This document shows positions 44,135 to 57,900 of a stretch of 64,000 nt of DNA, one piece after another (within the stretch, counting starts at the first letter, position 1; every line of letters starts with the position of its first letter). Both the position numbers and the translations under genes were made by a program. The notes below the pieces were generated by a model. It saw only the letters and a list, made by a program, of their open reading frames with translations. It was not told where the DNA came from and searched no databases. The DNA is from Isoetes taiwanensis (lineage: Eukaryota > Streptophyta > Lycopodiopsida > Isoetales > Isoetaceae), in NCBI GenBank assembly GCA_021234155.1, contig JAJEKV010000072.1, positions 5,433,620 to 5,497,619 on the forward strand, given 5' to 3'.

Positions 44135-47110
44135 AACAGGACACCACCGGCTTATCATCAATCTTCATCAAATGGGAAGAATATTCGGTAACCAACGGCA
44201 TCAAGAATCTTCTAGATGTCAACCTCCCGGCTACCACGTCCACAAGCTCACATCAGAAAGAGGATCTCGACGCCTTCACCAGCTTCGGCATTTATGAGTT
44301 TCAAATGGAAGAATGCAAGGCAGCAAAATACGGTCGCGAGGAAGACGTTAGACGACAATGCCACATTAGCATCACGAAGCTAGGGCCGAGGGCATAATCT
44401 TCCGTCGAGGAGAGAAGTCATGGCGACACAGAGCCGTATAGAAACCGGAGGGAAGACAACCCACGACCTTGGCAGTCCGCCAGCTCAAGCGAATGTCATG
44501 CAACGCCAACAAAAAGGAGCAACCAAGCTAGGCAACCACAAAGCACCTAAGGTCGACCGGACGAGCTTCCAGCCCCTTGCACCAAATAGGAGAACTTTCA
44601 TCGGTTCCAAAAAGATAGGAGACCATGAGGGGAGGAGACGATATCGGGGAACATCTCCGACTTGAAGGCCTATATCACATTAGGGGGCAAGATCAAGGAG
44701 GAGAATATTCTGCTCAAACAAGAATTCGGACCCGAAACACCTAGAAAGCAAGGAAGGACGACTTTACTACGTCAGCCAAGGAGTGCGAGACTCGAATGGA
44801 TAGGATCCAAGGGACGGAGGAGACGACCTAGCCAGCAGGTACAAATCATGCAAAGGCAACCAGAAGAAGCTAATGTAGGTGCAATGGAGATGACCACACT
44901 TCCAAGCATAGGAGAGGCACCTCGGAATGAAGCAAAGCCCAATCAACAGGGGCGCACTCATAAATTCAACCTACGGAGGAATGACAATGCCTGCCTATCG
45001 ACCACGATCTCAGAGCTTCGAAGACATTCAAGAACGCCCGACTGCAACAGCCAGGTGATCAACCGAGCAATGGCACCGCACATCGGCAACCTTGCAACGA
45101 CACACTGCATATAGGGACGTTGAGCGGTCACCGCATTCCTTACGACAGACATGCATATTAAGGAGGACCATCTTTTTCAAGGGACCACATCGACGAACAC
45201 TCTTCGCAACTTGGGGTGACGAGCTCGGATCAGACATGAAGCTCAACAATAATAGCAAAGATCTCAAGGAATCCCTGAGTCAACCGAACGAAGAGGACGC
45301 AAAGAAAACCGGCGGATCAAATGCGATAGGAGGAGGGAAAACCCTAAAGGAGTATAAACATTTAAGTAGATCTTCGTAGTTGTTTTAGAAAAGTGGATGA
45401 ATTAAAATCCCAATGTAAATGCGTATATGTCTATTGTATATCTCGTGTGTTCACATATATAGTGGAGAAACACGAGTTTAGAGCCATGTCTACGGATTTA
45501 GCGCTTAGAATCAGGAAGCTCCTTCACTTCGACTACCAAAGGAGGAAGCAAGGAAGCACAACTATAGCCCAAGATCAAAATGGAAGAGCAAGTACGAAGG
45601 AGGAATGACCCGACATCAACGAGCCAACTAAGAAGGCAACATCTCGACAACCATAATTCCACCTTGTGGTAATATAGGGTGATGCGCTATGACACGTGTA
45701 TTAGATGGAGATGCACTTACAAAAGGCAACTGCGACGGGTGATATGCCTTCAACAACTAGGTGATGGCTTCGGCCGTGTACTCCTACCAAGAATTAGAAG
45801 AGAAGAAGCCAATCATATCTCCGACATCCGCACGCCAAACGCCCAAGATAGAAGCATTCGACACCGAACGACAAGAGTATATCTAAGGCGTACTTCTTCA
45901 ACTCAAGGGTCAAGCCGCATTTATATAAGGATCCATCATCCCGACAATATAGCCAGCAGGGGAGGAGAGCCATGAAGCTTTTACTTGACAGAGAGACCGA
46001 CATGCATAGAGGGACAAAGGTCGAACTCGAAAAGCTGGAGAAGTGCTAGCAACCGACTTCTTCCACGAGCTCCCCTAGAGGCAACAGGAGGATCAAAACC
46101 GACGGGCACAATCAAAACCACCGGAGGGTACCTCAAGACAAGAATACGGCATAGCACTGAGAACCAACTAGGTGAGGCAAGGCGAGGCGAGCCGATGACT
46201 TGCACGCGGACTTGCATGCAACTTGGTGAACCCAAGGATCGACGATTCAAAGAACAATCGCAGAAGAGAACAACCCGCAGGAGTATAGCCAAAGGAAGCA
46301 TGCACAGCCCTCAAGAGACGCCCAAATAGCTTCAAGTATCATGAAGGGGGAACAATTACAGCCCGAGAACGTAATCGGGGAGGCGGACCAAATGTCAAAG
46401 CATCAACGACCAGCACACCTTTAGTTAGAATGTGATGCAAAGCGTGTTGTGCCATAGCCGACAAAACATCGGAGGGCCCAAGTATATCAACAAGTTACCC
46501 CAGAGTACGAAATGACGCGACAAATAGGAGGATATAGATCGTCAACACCATGGCACCGGGAGGAACACCGATGACATTACCAAGGAGTAGGTGTGCAACT
46601 CGAACGGAGGCACAAGGGGGACTTAATAGCTCTATTAGTAATTGTAATTATATAAGCTATATGCTTTGCATGTATAGTTCCCTTGTTATTTCTTCCCTCC
46701 CATAGCGTAACAAATCAAACGAAGAGATGTCAGGCAATTTGCAGGGGTGAAGCAATCAACATCTTCAACACTCTTCGGGCAACGCGATAACGACAAAGAG
46801 GACTCGATGTATGAGACGCCGATGGAGTCGAGGAAACAATATCGGATATAGAGTCGCCCTTTAGTCGCCAAGACAAAGAGTTCAAGATGAAAGATCTTTT
46901 CAACGGCGCCACCTTCAGTGCTTTTGAAAAGCGGCATGGAAGATTTCAAGTGACCGACTACACCATCAAAGACCAGCAAGGAGAGGCTTCTAAACGAACA
47001 AAGTCAACCTCTACATCAAGAGGAGCCACCAAAGGAGACCGAGGTATCGAGCGACTTCGAAGAACGCATCTTGCTACTTCAAGCAGCAACCAAAGGATGA
47101 GCTTCTAGCA
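44135..47110 (+). other. Internal region of the LTR retrotransposon, purine-rich, unrecognised
   Basis: Short plus-strand frames occur (for example 44,420-44,665, 44,662-45,114 and 45,985-46,329), rich in Arg, Lys, Gln and Thr. None contains RT (YxDD), integrase or protease motifs, and frames change constantly. The sequence is probably a decayed coding region or unrelated filler captured by the element. Confidence 0.4.
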
Positions 47111-49209
47111 AGCTCGGAATCTAAGATCATGGGGCTTAGTAGGTTAAATGTACCGGACGGGCAACATCCATATTGGGATTAGAAGGCATTGCGGATATTC
47201 TCGTGAAAGGATTGCCCCAATATTGAGCTAAGCGTCAAGGATTGGGAAGGAAACACATAGGAGTGACTAAAATTATACACGATCGTTAACAGACATCCAA
47301 CGTATTGAAATAACTTGGTGAGATTGATCACCTCGCTAAGAAGGAATCATTACTAGGATAATTGTTGACCATGTATAAATCTAGTACCTCCAAAGAATAA
47401 TCCAACCGAAAAGAAAAGAAGTAATCTAACAAGTCCGCCAACTTGTTACGATGACATCAATTCGATTGGTAGGAATATTCCAAGAGTTTAAATAACTAAG
47501 AAAGGGGAATCTCTAGAATATAAAAAGAATAATACATGTAAGGTACATCTAAAATAAGAATTATAGTAATCAAGTAGTCTTTTGAGACAAAAGGAATTGT
47601 CATGATGACAAAACCTTGTGGTTTAGAATCGTTCTAACTAAGTAGGTAACCCATAGCTATATTGAAATAAATGATAACATAATATGTATATCCATCTTAG
47701 ATGGTTATATATGTCAGCTAAGGCTAGTAAATTAATGCGCTAAATAAGAAGCGTATAACCTCTTAAGGGAGAGAATAAATATGACGTTGTGTACAACGCC
47801 ATTGAAGGGGTGCAGGACCATTTTCTTTTTCAAGAAAGTGGGAGGGCTCAATCTTGAACGAGCGTTTTGCATCGAATTGACCGGCCATCTCGTAGAATAG
47901 AGTTCACTCCGCAATGGCCGGGCTAATAGAGCGTAAAATAGATAGATACCTTAGGCTCAGGAGGCCTTCAACGTGCGAGACTGACGTAGTAGCTAACTAC
48001 ACCAATGAAGTGGAGCAAAACTATGGGAGCAATGCAACGACCAAGTCATCTCCAAATTACTCAACGCCACCAATGGGTGGATGCGTTCTAGCCTTAGGTA
48101 AGGTGTGCGCATGTATTATAAGCTTTAATGTGTCTTATAGATAAGTTAAATATAGATCCTAATAACCGCATAGAAATTGTCGTGACGTATATGTATCATA
48201 CGGAAATAAGTTAAATAACAACGATAATGTGAGTTAGCATGTTAATTAATCCTTCAAGCAGGATGCAATTCCTTCCAAGGATAGCTATATGACCTCGAGG
48301 TCCTTATAAATATAAATAGAAAATAGAATTCGGATATACTTAAAGCATCTTAGGGATATACTTCCAAGGGTAATGCAAGACCCAAGGAAGAGAATAAGAA
48401 GCACATCTAATTCTTGTGTATGATAACTAAAACCTTCTCTATGTAACAATAGGTCTAAAATCGGGTTATTGTTTAAATAATCGCGATCTAAAAAGTAATT
48501 AAATATTGTAAAGCTTAGAGTAAATATAATTGTACTATCGGAAGTAATGTATCCAATGCTATGATAACGTTAATTCATAAATATTACGTTAAGGTAATTA
48601 TGTTAATCACATGCATTAAAGGGAGCCAAAGAAAAATCGGCCGGGCATGTCGATTTGTGTTTAGATTAATTTCATGTGTAGTTAAGTATAATCTCGATGC
48701 AACCTATGAGGTAAGGGGGTTGCATGCGTTGCTACCGATGATGAGATTACTACGGTGATCTCTGGGGGGGTGTAATGTCAATGTAGGCATGACCGCTTTC
48801 CCTTTGGATGAGTGGAAGGTAGATTAGAAAGTCTACTGCTCCACCCGAGGTAGACGAACTTCGAGAAAGGAGGTCATTCAGAATGCATTGATAGGAAAAA
48901 GCACCTCTAGCCCATTATATGCTTTTGATAGGAGGAATCGACCTTCACTCCATATACGGAAGGACCTATCCTCCACGCCAAGCAACTAGGGTGTAGGCAT
49001 GAGCGGCATATAGGCATATAGGCGCTGTCTCCACGGCCATAATGGAAGATTCACCCTCTTCCTACGCCGGGAGATTAGCCATGCATCCATGTAGATAGGT
49101 GGGGTGGTCACCATATAACCAAAATTTTATTAATAATTAAAATGGTTCTAACGTAGTGACGACCTGCGGGCCAATAGAGCGCTCCGGAGGGCGAGGAGGT
49201 CGAGCTACG
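47111..49209. other. AT-rich internal region of the LTR retrotransposon
   Basis: No coding frame above 76 codons and no recognised motif. Many short AT-rich stretches are present. It continues without a boundary into the 282-bp tandem repeat that follows. Confidence 0.4.
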
Positions 49210-49651
49210 AAGACTTGCAACACAAATTTTGTTATAATGTGTTGCAAGGGATGAAGAGTACCTTAGAAGTGTAAATTTTGTATGAAATTGATAAACTTTG
49301 ATAAACTTAAATATTGTATTAAGTAAGGGCAATAATTACCTTGCGTGGATTAAGTTATGAAGTCATAAGTTAATTGGATAATAAAATAGTACAGTAATGT
49401 CTTAAACATTACCTTAGAGTAATTATAATAATTAAGATAGTAAGTGTGTAATTATAGATATTGTAAACTTAATGCAGGATTTCAAGGTGCAAAGACTTGC
49501 AACACAAATTTTGTTATAACGTGATGAACAGTACCTTTGGAAGTGTAAATTTTGTATGAAATTGATAAACTGATAAACTTAAATGTTGTATTAAGTAAGG
49601 TTAGTAATTACCTTGCTTTAATAGAGTTATGAATTGATAAGTTATTGGGAT
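49210..49651. repeat. 282-bp tandem repeat, second copy split by the CACTA insertion
   Basis: Copy 1 is 49,210-49,491. Copy 2 starts at 49,492 and is interrupted at 49,651, resuming at 62,083 (GTAATGTTTTAAAAATATTA, ACCTTAGAGTAATTCTAATA). Shared blocks include AAGACTTGCAACACAAATTT and GAAATTGATAAACT. Interruption of the repeat independently confirms the CACTA boundaries. Confidence 0.75.
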
Positions 49652-49670
49652 CACAACAAGAAAAGGGTCA

Positions 49671-49890
49671 TTTAGCGACGTCTATAGCGACGCCCTCCCG
49701 AACGACGCCTATGCGACGCCCGACGGCCGCCGCGACGTCACGCCTCACGCACGCCGCGTGACATCGCCGCGATGCGACGCGCGCCGTCGGCGCGACGCCT
49801 ACAGCGTCGCCGCACGCCTGACTTCGGACGCGTGACGGACTCGACGGCGTCGCGTCGCGGCAGTGGACGTCGCGTCGCGGCGACGGTGGA
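49671..49890. repeat. Left subterminal CGACG-rich region of the CACTA element
   Basis: About 220 bp dense in GCGACGCC, CGTCGCG and related words on both strands. Subterminal motif arrays of this kind bind the regulatory transposon protein in CACTA elements; the assignment to that role is by position. An extreme A/T tract (49,892-49,970, runs of A with TT) follows immediately. Confidence 0.75.
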
Positions 49891-49999
49891 CGAAAAAAAT
49901 AAAAAAAAATTTTAAAAAAAAATTAAAAAAAAAAATAAAAAAAAAATTAAAAAAAAATTAAAAAAGGAAAGAATTTTAATAGTTAGTTACAATATCATA

Positions 50000-50639
50000 T
50001 ACAAGAGGCGCAGTAGTGGCTATCTTTACGTGTTCCCTCGTTAGGGGAAAACCCGATAGCCAATTCTATAACAATACGACCAATATTAGACAATGACATT
50101 GAAAGTTAACGGAACTAAGAGTTTATAGCACTTACGAATCTATTTCGGGCCCGTAACCCAAGTGAGAGACGGAATTGCTTGTTTGAAGTTGCCTTGGCAA
50201 AATTGCGTGGGGATGTTTTTCTTGGAATCCTTTGCACGCTCAAAAGTGATCCGATTGCAAGGAATACAACATGACAAGTTAAATGTCTTATTTCGAATTG
50301 AACGAATGGCAACAAATAACAAATACCTTGATATCTTCCTTATGGACGATTAAGTGGTTTAGGGACCTTTGACCAATCGCCTCCCAATTTTTGGCATTCG
50401 ACTTCAATTTTGCAATCACTTTTGCCTTTTCTATAAATCGATAGATTAACACAAAATAAAAAGAATAAAAATAAGACTATGACTAGGTCATGTACCTTCT
50501 TTTTTTCGGCAGCCCCCCCCATCATCGAAATGAGCCCCTTCCAAATCTGATTAGTCGGATTAAAAGCTAGAGTTGGCTAACATAATGCTTTTAGGGTTAT
50601 AAGCTAGATTTGGCCACCTCTACCTAAGAATTACAAGAA
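50000..50639. other. CACTA interior, no recognised transposase
   Basis: Short frames of about 60-66 codons on both strands only. A minus-strand frame set at 50,115-50,525 is Lys/Asn/Gln-rich and could be a transposase remnant, but I find no catalytic motif. Nothing can be called. Confidence 0.35.
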
Positions 50640-50935
50640 AAGTCGACTTGGACCCGAACACCGGGTCGCTCCACTTTTCGTGGTGGAGCCTACCGCGTTC
50701 CCTTGAACAAGCCACTACAATTTTATTTTAAACCTAAAAATAACAAGTGGTCAGGACTTGAACCCGCACGTGGGGCCCTCTCCACTCTAGGTGGAGCCGG
50801 CCGTGTCCCTTGAACAAGCCACTCCTTAACCTAGGAAAATATATGATCGTAGTGAAGTGGACTTCAACCCGGTACATGGTCCTCCCCACTCTAGGTGGAG
50901 CCGAATCTGCGTTCCCTGAACAAGCCACTCCATCA
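50640..50935. repeat. Three diverged ~105-bp tandem copies
   Basis: Copies start near 50,640, 50,744 and 50,853. Each runs from AAGTGG(T)C-like sequence through GACTTG(A)ACCCG, CTCCACT(CTAGG)TGGAGCC to TTGAACAAGCCACT. On the minus strand copy 2 contains GGGTTCAAGTCC, resembling a polymerase III B box, so a tRNA-derived origin is conceivable. The copies differ too much for a recent duplication. Confidence 0.65.
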
Positions 50936-51019
50936 ATTTTTTAACCCGCTTAAAATTATAAAAATAAAATGCAAGCGCGATCAACTTACCAAAAGAAGGA
51001 CGTGTGTAACAAGATCCTG

Positions 51020-51400
51020 AGGGTCCAAATCGAAATAGAAAGCAACAAAGAGTTAGAAGAATAAGAACAACGGAAAAAAAAGATCGAAGAAGAAACAAAA
51101 AAAAAAAAAAAAAAAGATGAAGAAATAGTAAAACAAGAAAGAAAAAAATGAATCAATCAAAGAAGAAGAGAAGGGTGGGAGAAAGAAGAGAAGGGAAAGA
51201 GGAGAAAAAGAAATTAGGGAAGAAAGAGAAGAATGGAAGAAATAAGAGAATGAAATGGAAGAAGATAGAAGAATGGAAGAATGGAAGAATGGAAGAGTGA
51301 AATAAGGGAAGAATCAAGAAAGAAATGAGGAAAGAAGGAAAAGAAGAAGAATGCGTAAACAAGAAGAAGAAAAAGAAGGAAAAAGAGAAAAAAAAAAATT
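51020..51400 (+). repeat. Polypurine (GA-rich) low-complexity tract
   Basis: About 380 bp in which the plus strand is almost all A and G, built from AAGAAG, GAAGAATGG and A-runs (A19 near 51,098). It includes three tandem GAATGGAA units near 51,270. Low-complexity, non-coding. Confidence 0.8.
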
Positions 51401-51589
51401 GAAATCTACACTAAATCATTCAATCCAAAAACCATTCAATCCAAAAAAATGATCTACTAACCTTAAAAAGAGTGCTTGCAAGTCGCTCAAGGTCAGCGCC
51501 GAAGATCACGAAAATAGTCGATAGAAGGAAGCCTAGGAATGGTCCCTAAAAGACGTACCGCGGATCAGAAAACACGGCCTGGCCGGATG

Positions 51590-51770
51590 ATGCGACGCCG
51601 CGATGTCGCGATGCGACGTCGCGACGTCAAGATGCGACGCATTTTGAATCAGATATAAACCATTTTGAAATCGTGATATACGATTTTTCAAAATCGTGAT
51701 ATACGATTTTCAAAATCGATATATACGGGGGAACGTCGCATGCGACGCGGTCCGCGACGATTTTGTTATA
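51590..51770. repeat. Internal CGACG block with ATATACGATTTT inverted/direct repeats
   Basis: GATGCGACGTCGCGACGTCA-type sequence, then two direct copies of AAATCGTGATATACGATTTT-like units and a third variant, then GTCGCATGCGACGCG. It resembles the subterminal words of the CACTA ends and may mark an internal rearrangement of the element. Confidence 0.6.
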
Positions 51771-51919
51771 GCTCACGCCTAACACTTTTAATTTTTGCGC
51801 CTTTTTTTCATCCGATGGTCATGAAAGTTTGTCCTTAGGCTAATTTGGACATTCCCGAGCCATATATGCAGCCAAAATCACATTCGGATTTAACCAATCT
51901 TCTATTGCTACTACTTACT

Positions 51920-54900
51920 TAATGTTTGAGCCCGGGGGTATGTTTGAGCCCTGGGTGGCGGTTTGATAAGTTCTCCTGACGGATGTTGGATTTTTTTGCC
52001 CCTTATCGAACGAGGCCCCTTGAACGGCGATTCAACCTGGCCGGATAGGGAACCGAGATCCCGGAGTGTGGTCTTTAGCGCATTTCTACCCCCTCGGGAG
52101 CGCCGCCAGAAAGGTCACCGGAAACTTTTTGGGGCTCGCCTCCCGTCCTGACTCTCCCCTCTAATGAGGTGGCCTTGCAAGGTCCCCGCCTTGTTTGACT
52201 TTGGGCAAGTGTGCTGCTCGGGCTGCCCAACAACAAAGGCCTTAACCGCTCTAATGCAAACACTTTGATCTAAACCTTGTCCGAAATTTTGAAAACCGCC
52301 TCAGATGTTGGCGATGACTTAGAAGCCTCTGCCAAAAAAATCAGAATTTAATTCCGCACTATGCATTAATTACGAATTTATGAATGTCTTGCTACCGCAA
52401 AAGCCGCCTTTTACTTAACCGCCACAACGGGAGGAGTACGATCCAAACTCCATTCCGCCAGCTTCCCTTGCTTCGCTTCTTCAATCGCATCTTTATCGCC
52501 AAGTCCCAAGTGCAAAGGACTAAAAACTCGGCACCCAAAACGCAAACCCCGCTAGAACCTCGCAACTCATAGGGGTTTACGCCGAGGCTCTATCCTTGTC
52601 GATTCGACTAGGACCTTTGGCGCCGTCTTGATGTAGAGGGGGGGTGTTGACGCCGCAGCACGGACCCTAAAACCATCCCAGCTTGCCCCAAAAAGTCCTC
52701 TCCGGGGCCCCGGCGACGGACGGGCAACTTCCCTCCTCCGAATCGCGGATTCGCTCGCCAATGGACTCTAACGCCGACATTGCCCCGGGGACCAAGTTTC
52801 ATGGCCAAAAGACCACCCCTTCTCGAGGTAGCGCCAAACTATCTCATGTCCAACACACTCATAGTCAATTGGCCTAGGAGGTGGTCATTTAATAATCGCA
52901 ACGTAGGGCGAAGTGTTTCTTTCTTTTGCAAAACCGACCGCGCAACTTGGTCTCTAGGGTAATTTCGCCCTCCCTGACGATGTAGCTTAAGTCGACCGCC
53001 ATTCCGAGCCTCCGCAATGTCCGAACGACAAAACACTTTGGTTTCTACACCTGGCCGACGCAGGACGCCATGGTTTGATAAGTTCTCACCTGACGGATGT
53101 TGGATTTTTTGACCTTATCGGTGACAGGGCCCTTGAACGAAGGATTCAACTGGCCGGATAGGGGAACCGATCCCGGAGTGTGGTCTTTAGCGCACGGGCC
53201 CCCGGGAGCCGCCAGAAAGGTCGCCTTTGGGAAACTTTTTTTGGGCTCAGCCCCGGGTCCTGGACTCTCCCCTCTAATGAGCTGGCCTTGCAAGGTCCTG
53301 GCCTTATTTGACTTGGGCAAGTGCTGTGGCTGCCCAACAACAAAGCTGCCCGGACCGCTCTAATGCAAACACTTTGATCTAAACCTTGTCCGAAATTTTG
53401 AAAACTGGCTCAGATGTTGGCTGGCGACTTAGGAAGCTCCGACAAAAAAATCAGAATTTAATTCCGTACTATGCATTAATTACGAATTTATGAATGTCTT
53501 GCTACCGCAAAGCCGCCTTTTTACTTAACCGCCACAACGGGAGGAGTACAGATCCAAACTCCATTCCGCCGGGCTCTTGCTTCGCTTCAATCGCATCTTA
53601 TCGCCAAGTCCCAAGTGCAAAGGACTAAAACTCCAAGACCCAAAACGCAAAACCCCGCTAGAACCCGCAACTCATAGGGTTTACGCTTTGAGGCTCTATC
53701 CTTGTCGATTCGACTAGGACCTTTGGCGCCGTCTTGACGTAGGGGGGTGTTGACGCCAGAGCACGACCCTAAAACCATCCGAAGCAGCTTGCCCCAAAAG
53801 TCCTCTCCCCGGCGGCCCCGGGCGACGGACAGCAACTTCCCTCTCCTAATCGCGATTCGCTCGCCAATGGACTCGAACGCCGACATTGCCCCGGGGACCA
53901 AGTTTCATGGCCAAAAGACCACCCCTTCTCGGTAGGTAGCCAAACTATCTCATGTCCAACACACTCGTAGTCAATTGGCCTAGGAGGTGGTCAGCCGAAT
54001 ACCGCAAACGTAGGGCGTAAGTGTTTCTTTCTTTTGCAAAACCGACCGCAACTTGGTCTCTAGGGTAATTTCGCCTCCCGTGATGTGGCGGTCGAATCGC
54101 CATTCCTGAGCCTCCGCAATGTCCGAACGACAAAACACTTTGGTTTCTACACCTGGCCGACCGCAGACGCTTCAGCGGGTTTGATAAGTTCTCACGGACG
54201 GATGTTGGATTTTTTTGGACCTTATCGAGACAGGCTCCCTTGAACGGCGGATTCAACGGCCGGATAGGGGAACCGAGATCCCGGAGTGTGGTCTTTAGCG
54301 CACGGCCCCCGGGAGCGCCGCCAGAAAGGTCAGCCGGAAACTTTTTTGGGGCTCGCCCTCCCCGGGTCCGGACTCTCCCCTCTAATGAGGTGGCCTTGCA
54401 AGGTCCTGGCCTTGTTTGACTTGGGCAAGTGTGCCACCGCTGCCCAACAACAGTCGCCCGACCGCTCTAATGCAAACACTTTGATCTAAACCTTGTCCGA
54501 AATTTTGAAAACTGGCCTCAGATGTTGGCGATGACTTAGGAAGCCTCGGCGACAAAAAATCAGAATTTAATTCCGCACTATGCATTAATTACGAATTTAT
54601 GAATGTCTTGCTACCGCAAAAGTCGCCTTTTACTTAACCGCCACAACGGGAGGAGTACAGATCCAAACTCCATTCCGCCGCCTTTTGCTTCGCTGCTTCT
54701 CAATCAAGATCTTATCGCCAAGTCCCAAGTGCAAAGGACCAAAATCGCACCCAAAACGCAAACCCCCGCTAGAACCCGCAACTCATGGTTTACGCTTCGA
54801 GGCTCTATCCTTGTCGATTCGACTAGGACCTTGGCGCCGTGTCTTGATGTAGAGGGGGGTGTTGACGCCGAGCACGGACCCTAAAACCATCCTAAGCAGC

Positions 54901-57900
54901 TTGCCCCAAAAGTCCTCTCCCGGCGTCTCGCGACGGACGGCAACTTCCCCTCTCCTAATCGGATTCGCTCGCCAATGGACTCTTAACATCGACATTGCCC
55001 CGGGGGACCAAGTTTCATGGCCAAAAGACCACCCCTTCTCGAGGTAGCGCCAAACTATCTCATGTCCAACACACTCATAAATAATTGGCCTAGGAGGTGG
55101 TCATTTAATACGCAAACGTAGGGCGAAGTGTTTCTTTGCAAAACCGACCGCAACTTGGTCTCTAGGGTAATTTCGGCCTCCCTGACGATGTAGCGGTCGA
55201 ATCGCCATTCCGAGAGCCTCCGCAATGTCCGAACGACAAAACACTTTGGTTTCTACACTGGCCGATCCGCAGACGCTTCAAGGGTTTGATAAGTTCTCAC
55301 CTGACGGATGTTGGATTTTTTTGACCTTATCGGTGACAGGCCCTTGAACGGCGATTCAAATCTGGCCGGATAGGGGAACCGAGATCCGGAGTGTGGTCTT
55401 TAGCGCACGGCCCCTGGGGAGCCGCCAGAAAGGCTGCCTTTGGGAAACTTTTTGGGGCTCGCCCTCCGGGTCCTGGACTCTCCCCTCTAATGAGGTGGCC
55501 TTGCAAGGTCCTTGCCTTATTTGACTTGGGCAAGTGTGCCAGCTTTCGGCTGCAACAACAGCCGCCCTGACCGCTCTAATGCAAACACTTTGATCTAAAC
55601 CTTGTCCGAAATTTTGAAAACTGGCCTGTATGTTGGCGATGACTTAGGAAGCCTGGCCGACAAAAAAAATCAGAATTTAATTCCGTACTTCATGCATTAA
55701 TTACGAATTTATGAATGTCTTGCTACCGCAAAAGCCGCCTTTTTCTAACCGCCACAACGGGGAGGAGCACGATCCAAACTCCATTCCGCCAGTTCCCCTT
55801 GCTTCGCTTCTCAACTGCATCTTATCGCCAAGTCCCAAGTGCAAAGGACCAAAACTCGACCCAAAACGCAAACCCCGCTAGAACCTCGCAACTCATGTGG
55901 TTTACGCTTTGAGGCTCTATCCTTGTCGATTCGACTAGGACCTTGCGCCGCGGTCTTGACGTGAGGGGGGTGTTGACGCCAGAGCACGGACCCTAAAACC
56001 ATCCGGAAGCAAATTGCCCCAAAAGTCCTCCCCGGCCCCTCCGGCGACGGACAGCAACTTCCTCTCCTAATCGTGATTCGCTCGCCAATGGACTCCTAAC
56101 GCCGACATTGCCCCGGGGACCAAGTTTCATGGCCAAAAGACCACCCCTTCTCGAGGTAGCCAAACTATCTCATGTCCAACACACTCGTAGTCAATTGGCC
56201 TAGGAGGTGGTCATTTAATACCGCAACGTAGGGCGAAGTGTTTCTTTCTTTGCAAAACCGGACCGTGCAACTTGGTCTCTAGGGTAATTTCGCCTCCCCG
56301 ACGATGTGGCGGGGTCGAAATCGCCATTCCGAGCCTCCGCAATGTCCGAACGACAAAACACTTTGGTTTCTACACGGCCGACCGCAGACGCCAGCGGTTT
56401 GATAAGTTCTCACCTGGACGGATGTTGGATTTTTTGGACCTTATCGAGACAGTGGCTCTTGAACGGCGGGATTCAACGGCCGGATAGGGGAACCGAGATC
56501 CTGAGTGTGGTCTTTAGCGCATTTGCCCCCTGGGAGCCGCCAGAAAGGTCGCCTCGAAACTTTTTGGGGCTCACCTCCCGGGGTCCGGACTCTCCCCTCT
56601 AATGAGGTGGCCTTGCAAGGTCCTCCGCCTTGTTTGACTTGGGCAAGTGTGCGGGCCTACGCCCAACAACAGCTGCCTCGGACCGCTCTAATGCAAACAC
56701 TTTGATCTAAACCTTGTCCGAAAATTTGAAAACTGGCCTCAGATGTTGGCGATGACTTAGGAGGCTCACGACAAAAAAATCAGAATTTAATTCCGTACTA
56801 TGCATTAATTACGAATTTATGAATGTCTTGCTACCGCAAAAGCCGCCCCTTTACTTCTAACTACCACAACGGGAGGAGTACAGATCCAAACTCCATTCCG
56901 CCAGCCTCCTTGCTTCAAGTTCTCAATCGCATCTTATCAGCCAAGTCCCAAGTCCCAAGGACCAAAATCCTTCAGACCCAAAACGCAAACCCCGCTAGAA
57001 CCTCGCAACTCATAGGGGTTTACGCTTCTGAGGCTCTATCCTTGTCGATTCGACTAGGACCTTGCGCCGTCTTGACGTAGAGGGGGGGTGTTGACGCCAG
57101 AGCACGGACCCTAAAACCATCCTGAAGCAGCTTTGCCCCAAAAAGTCCTCTCCCCGGGGCCGGGCGACGGACGGGCAACTTTCCCTCCCGAATCGTGATT
57201 CGCTCGCCAATGGACTCCTAACGCCGACATTGCCCCGGGACCAAGTTTCATGGCCAAAAGACCACCCCTTCTCGAGGTAAGCGCCAAACTATCTCATGTC
57301 CAACACACTCAGTAGTCAATTGGCCTAGGAGGTGGCCGCCGAATACCGCAACGAGGGCTTAGTGTTTCTTTCTTTTGCAAAACTGACCGTGCAACTTGGT
57401 CTCTAGGGTAATTTCGCCTCCTGACGATGTGGCTAAGTCGAATCGCCATTCCGAGCCTCCGCAATGTCCGAACGACAAAACACTTTGGTTTCTACACCTG
57501 GCCGACCGCAGATGCTTCAGCGGTTTGATAAGTTCTCACGGACGGATGTTGGATTTTTGGACCTTATCGAGACAGGGCCCTTGAACGGCGGATTCAACTG
57601 GCCGGATAGGGGAACCGAGATCCCGGAGTGTGGTCTTTAGCGTCTCGCCCCCTGGGAGCCCGCCAGAAAGGCCGCCTTTGGGAAACTTTTTGGGGCTCAC
57701 CTCCCGGGTCCTGACTCTCCCCTCTAATGAGGTGGCCTTGCAAGGTCCTCGCCTTATTTGACTTGGGCAAGTGTGCTGCCGGCTGCCCAACAACAAAGCT
57801 GCCCTGACCGCTCTAATGCAAACACTTTGATCTAAACCTTGTCCGAAAATTTTGAAAACCGGCCTCAGATGTTGGCGATGACTTAGAAGCCTCAACACAA

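Noticed and set aside
49671-49890. CGACG-rich block as a gene promoter CpG island
   Set aside because: It lies exactly at a transposon end with matching sequence at the other end, so a subterminal repeat region explains it better.
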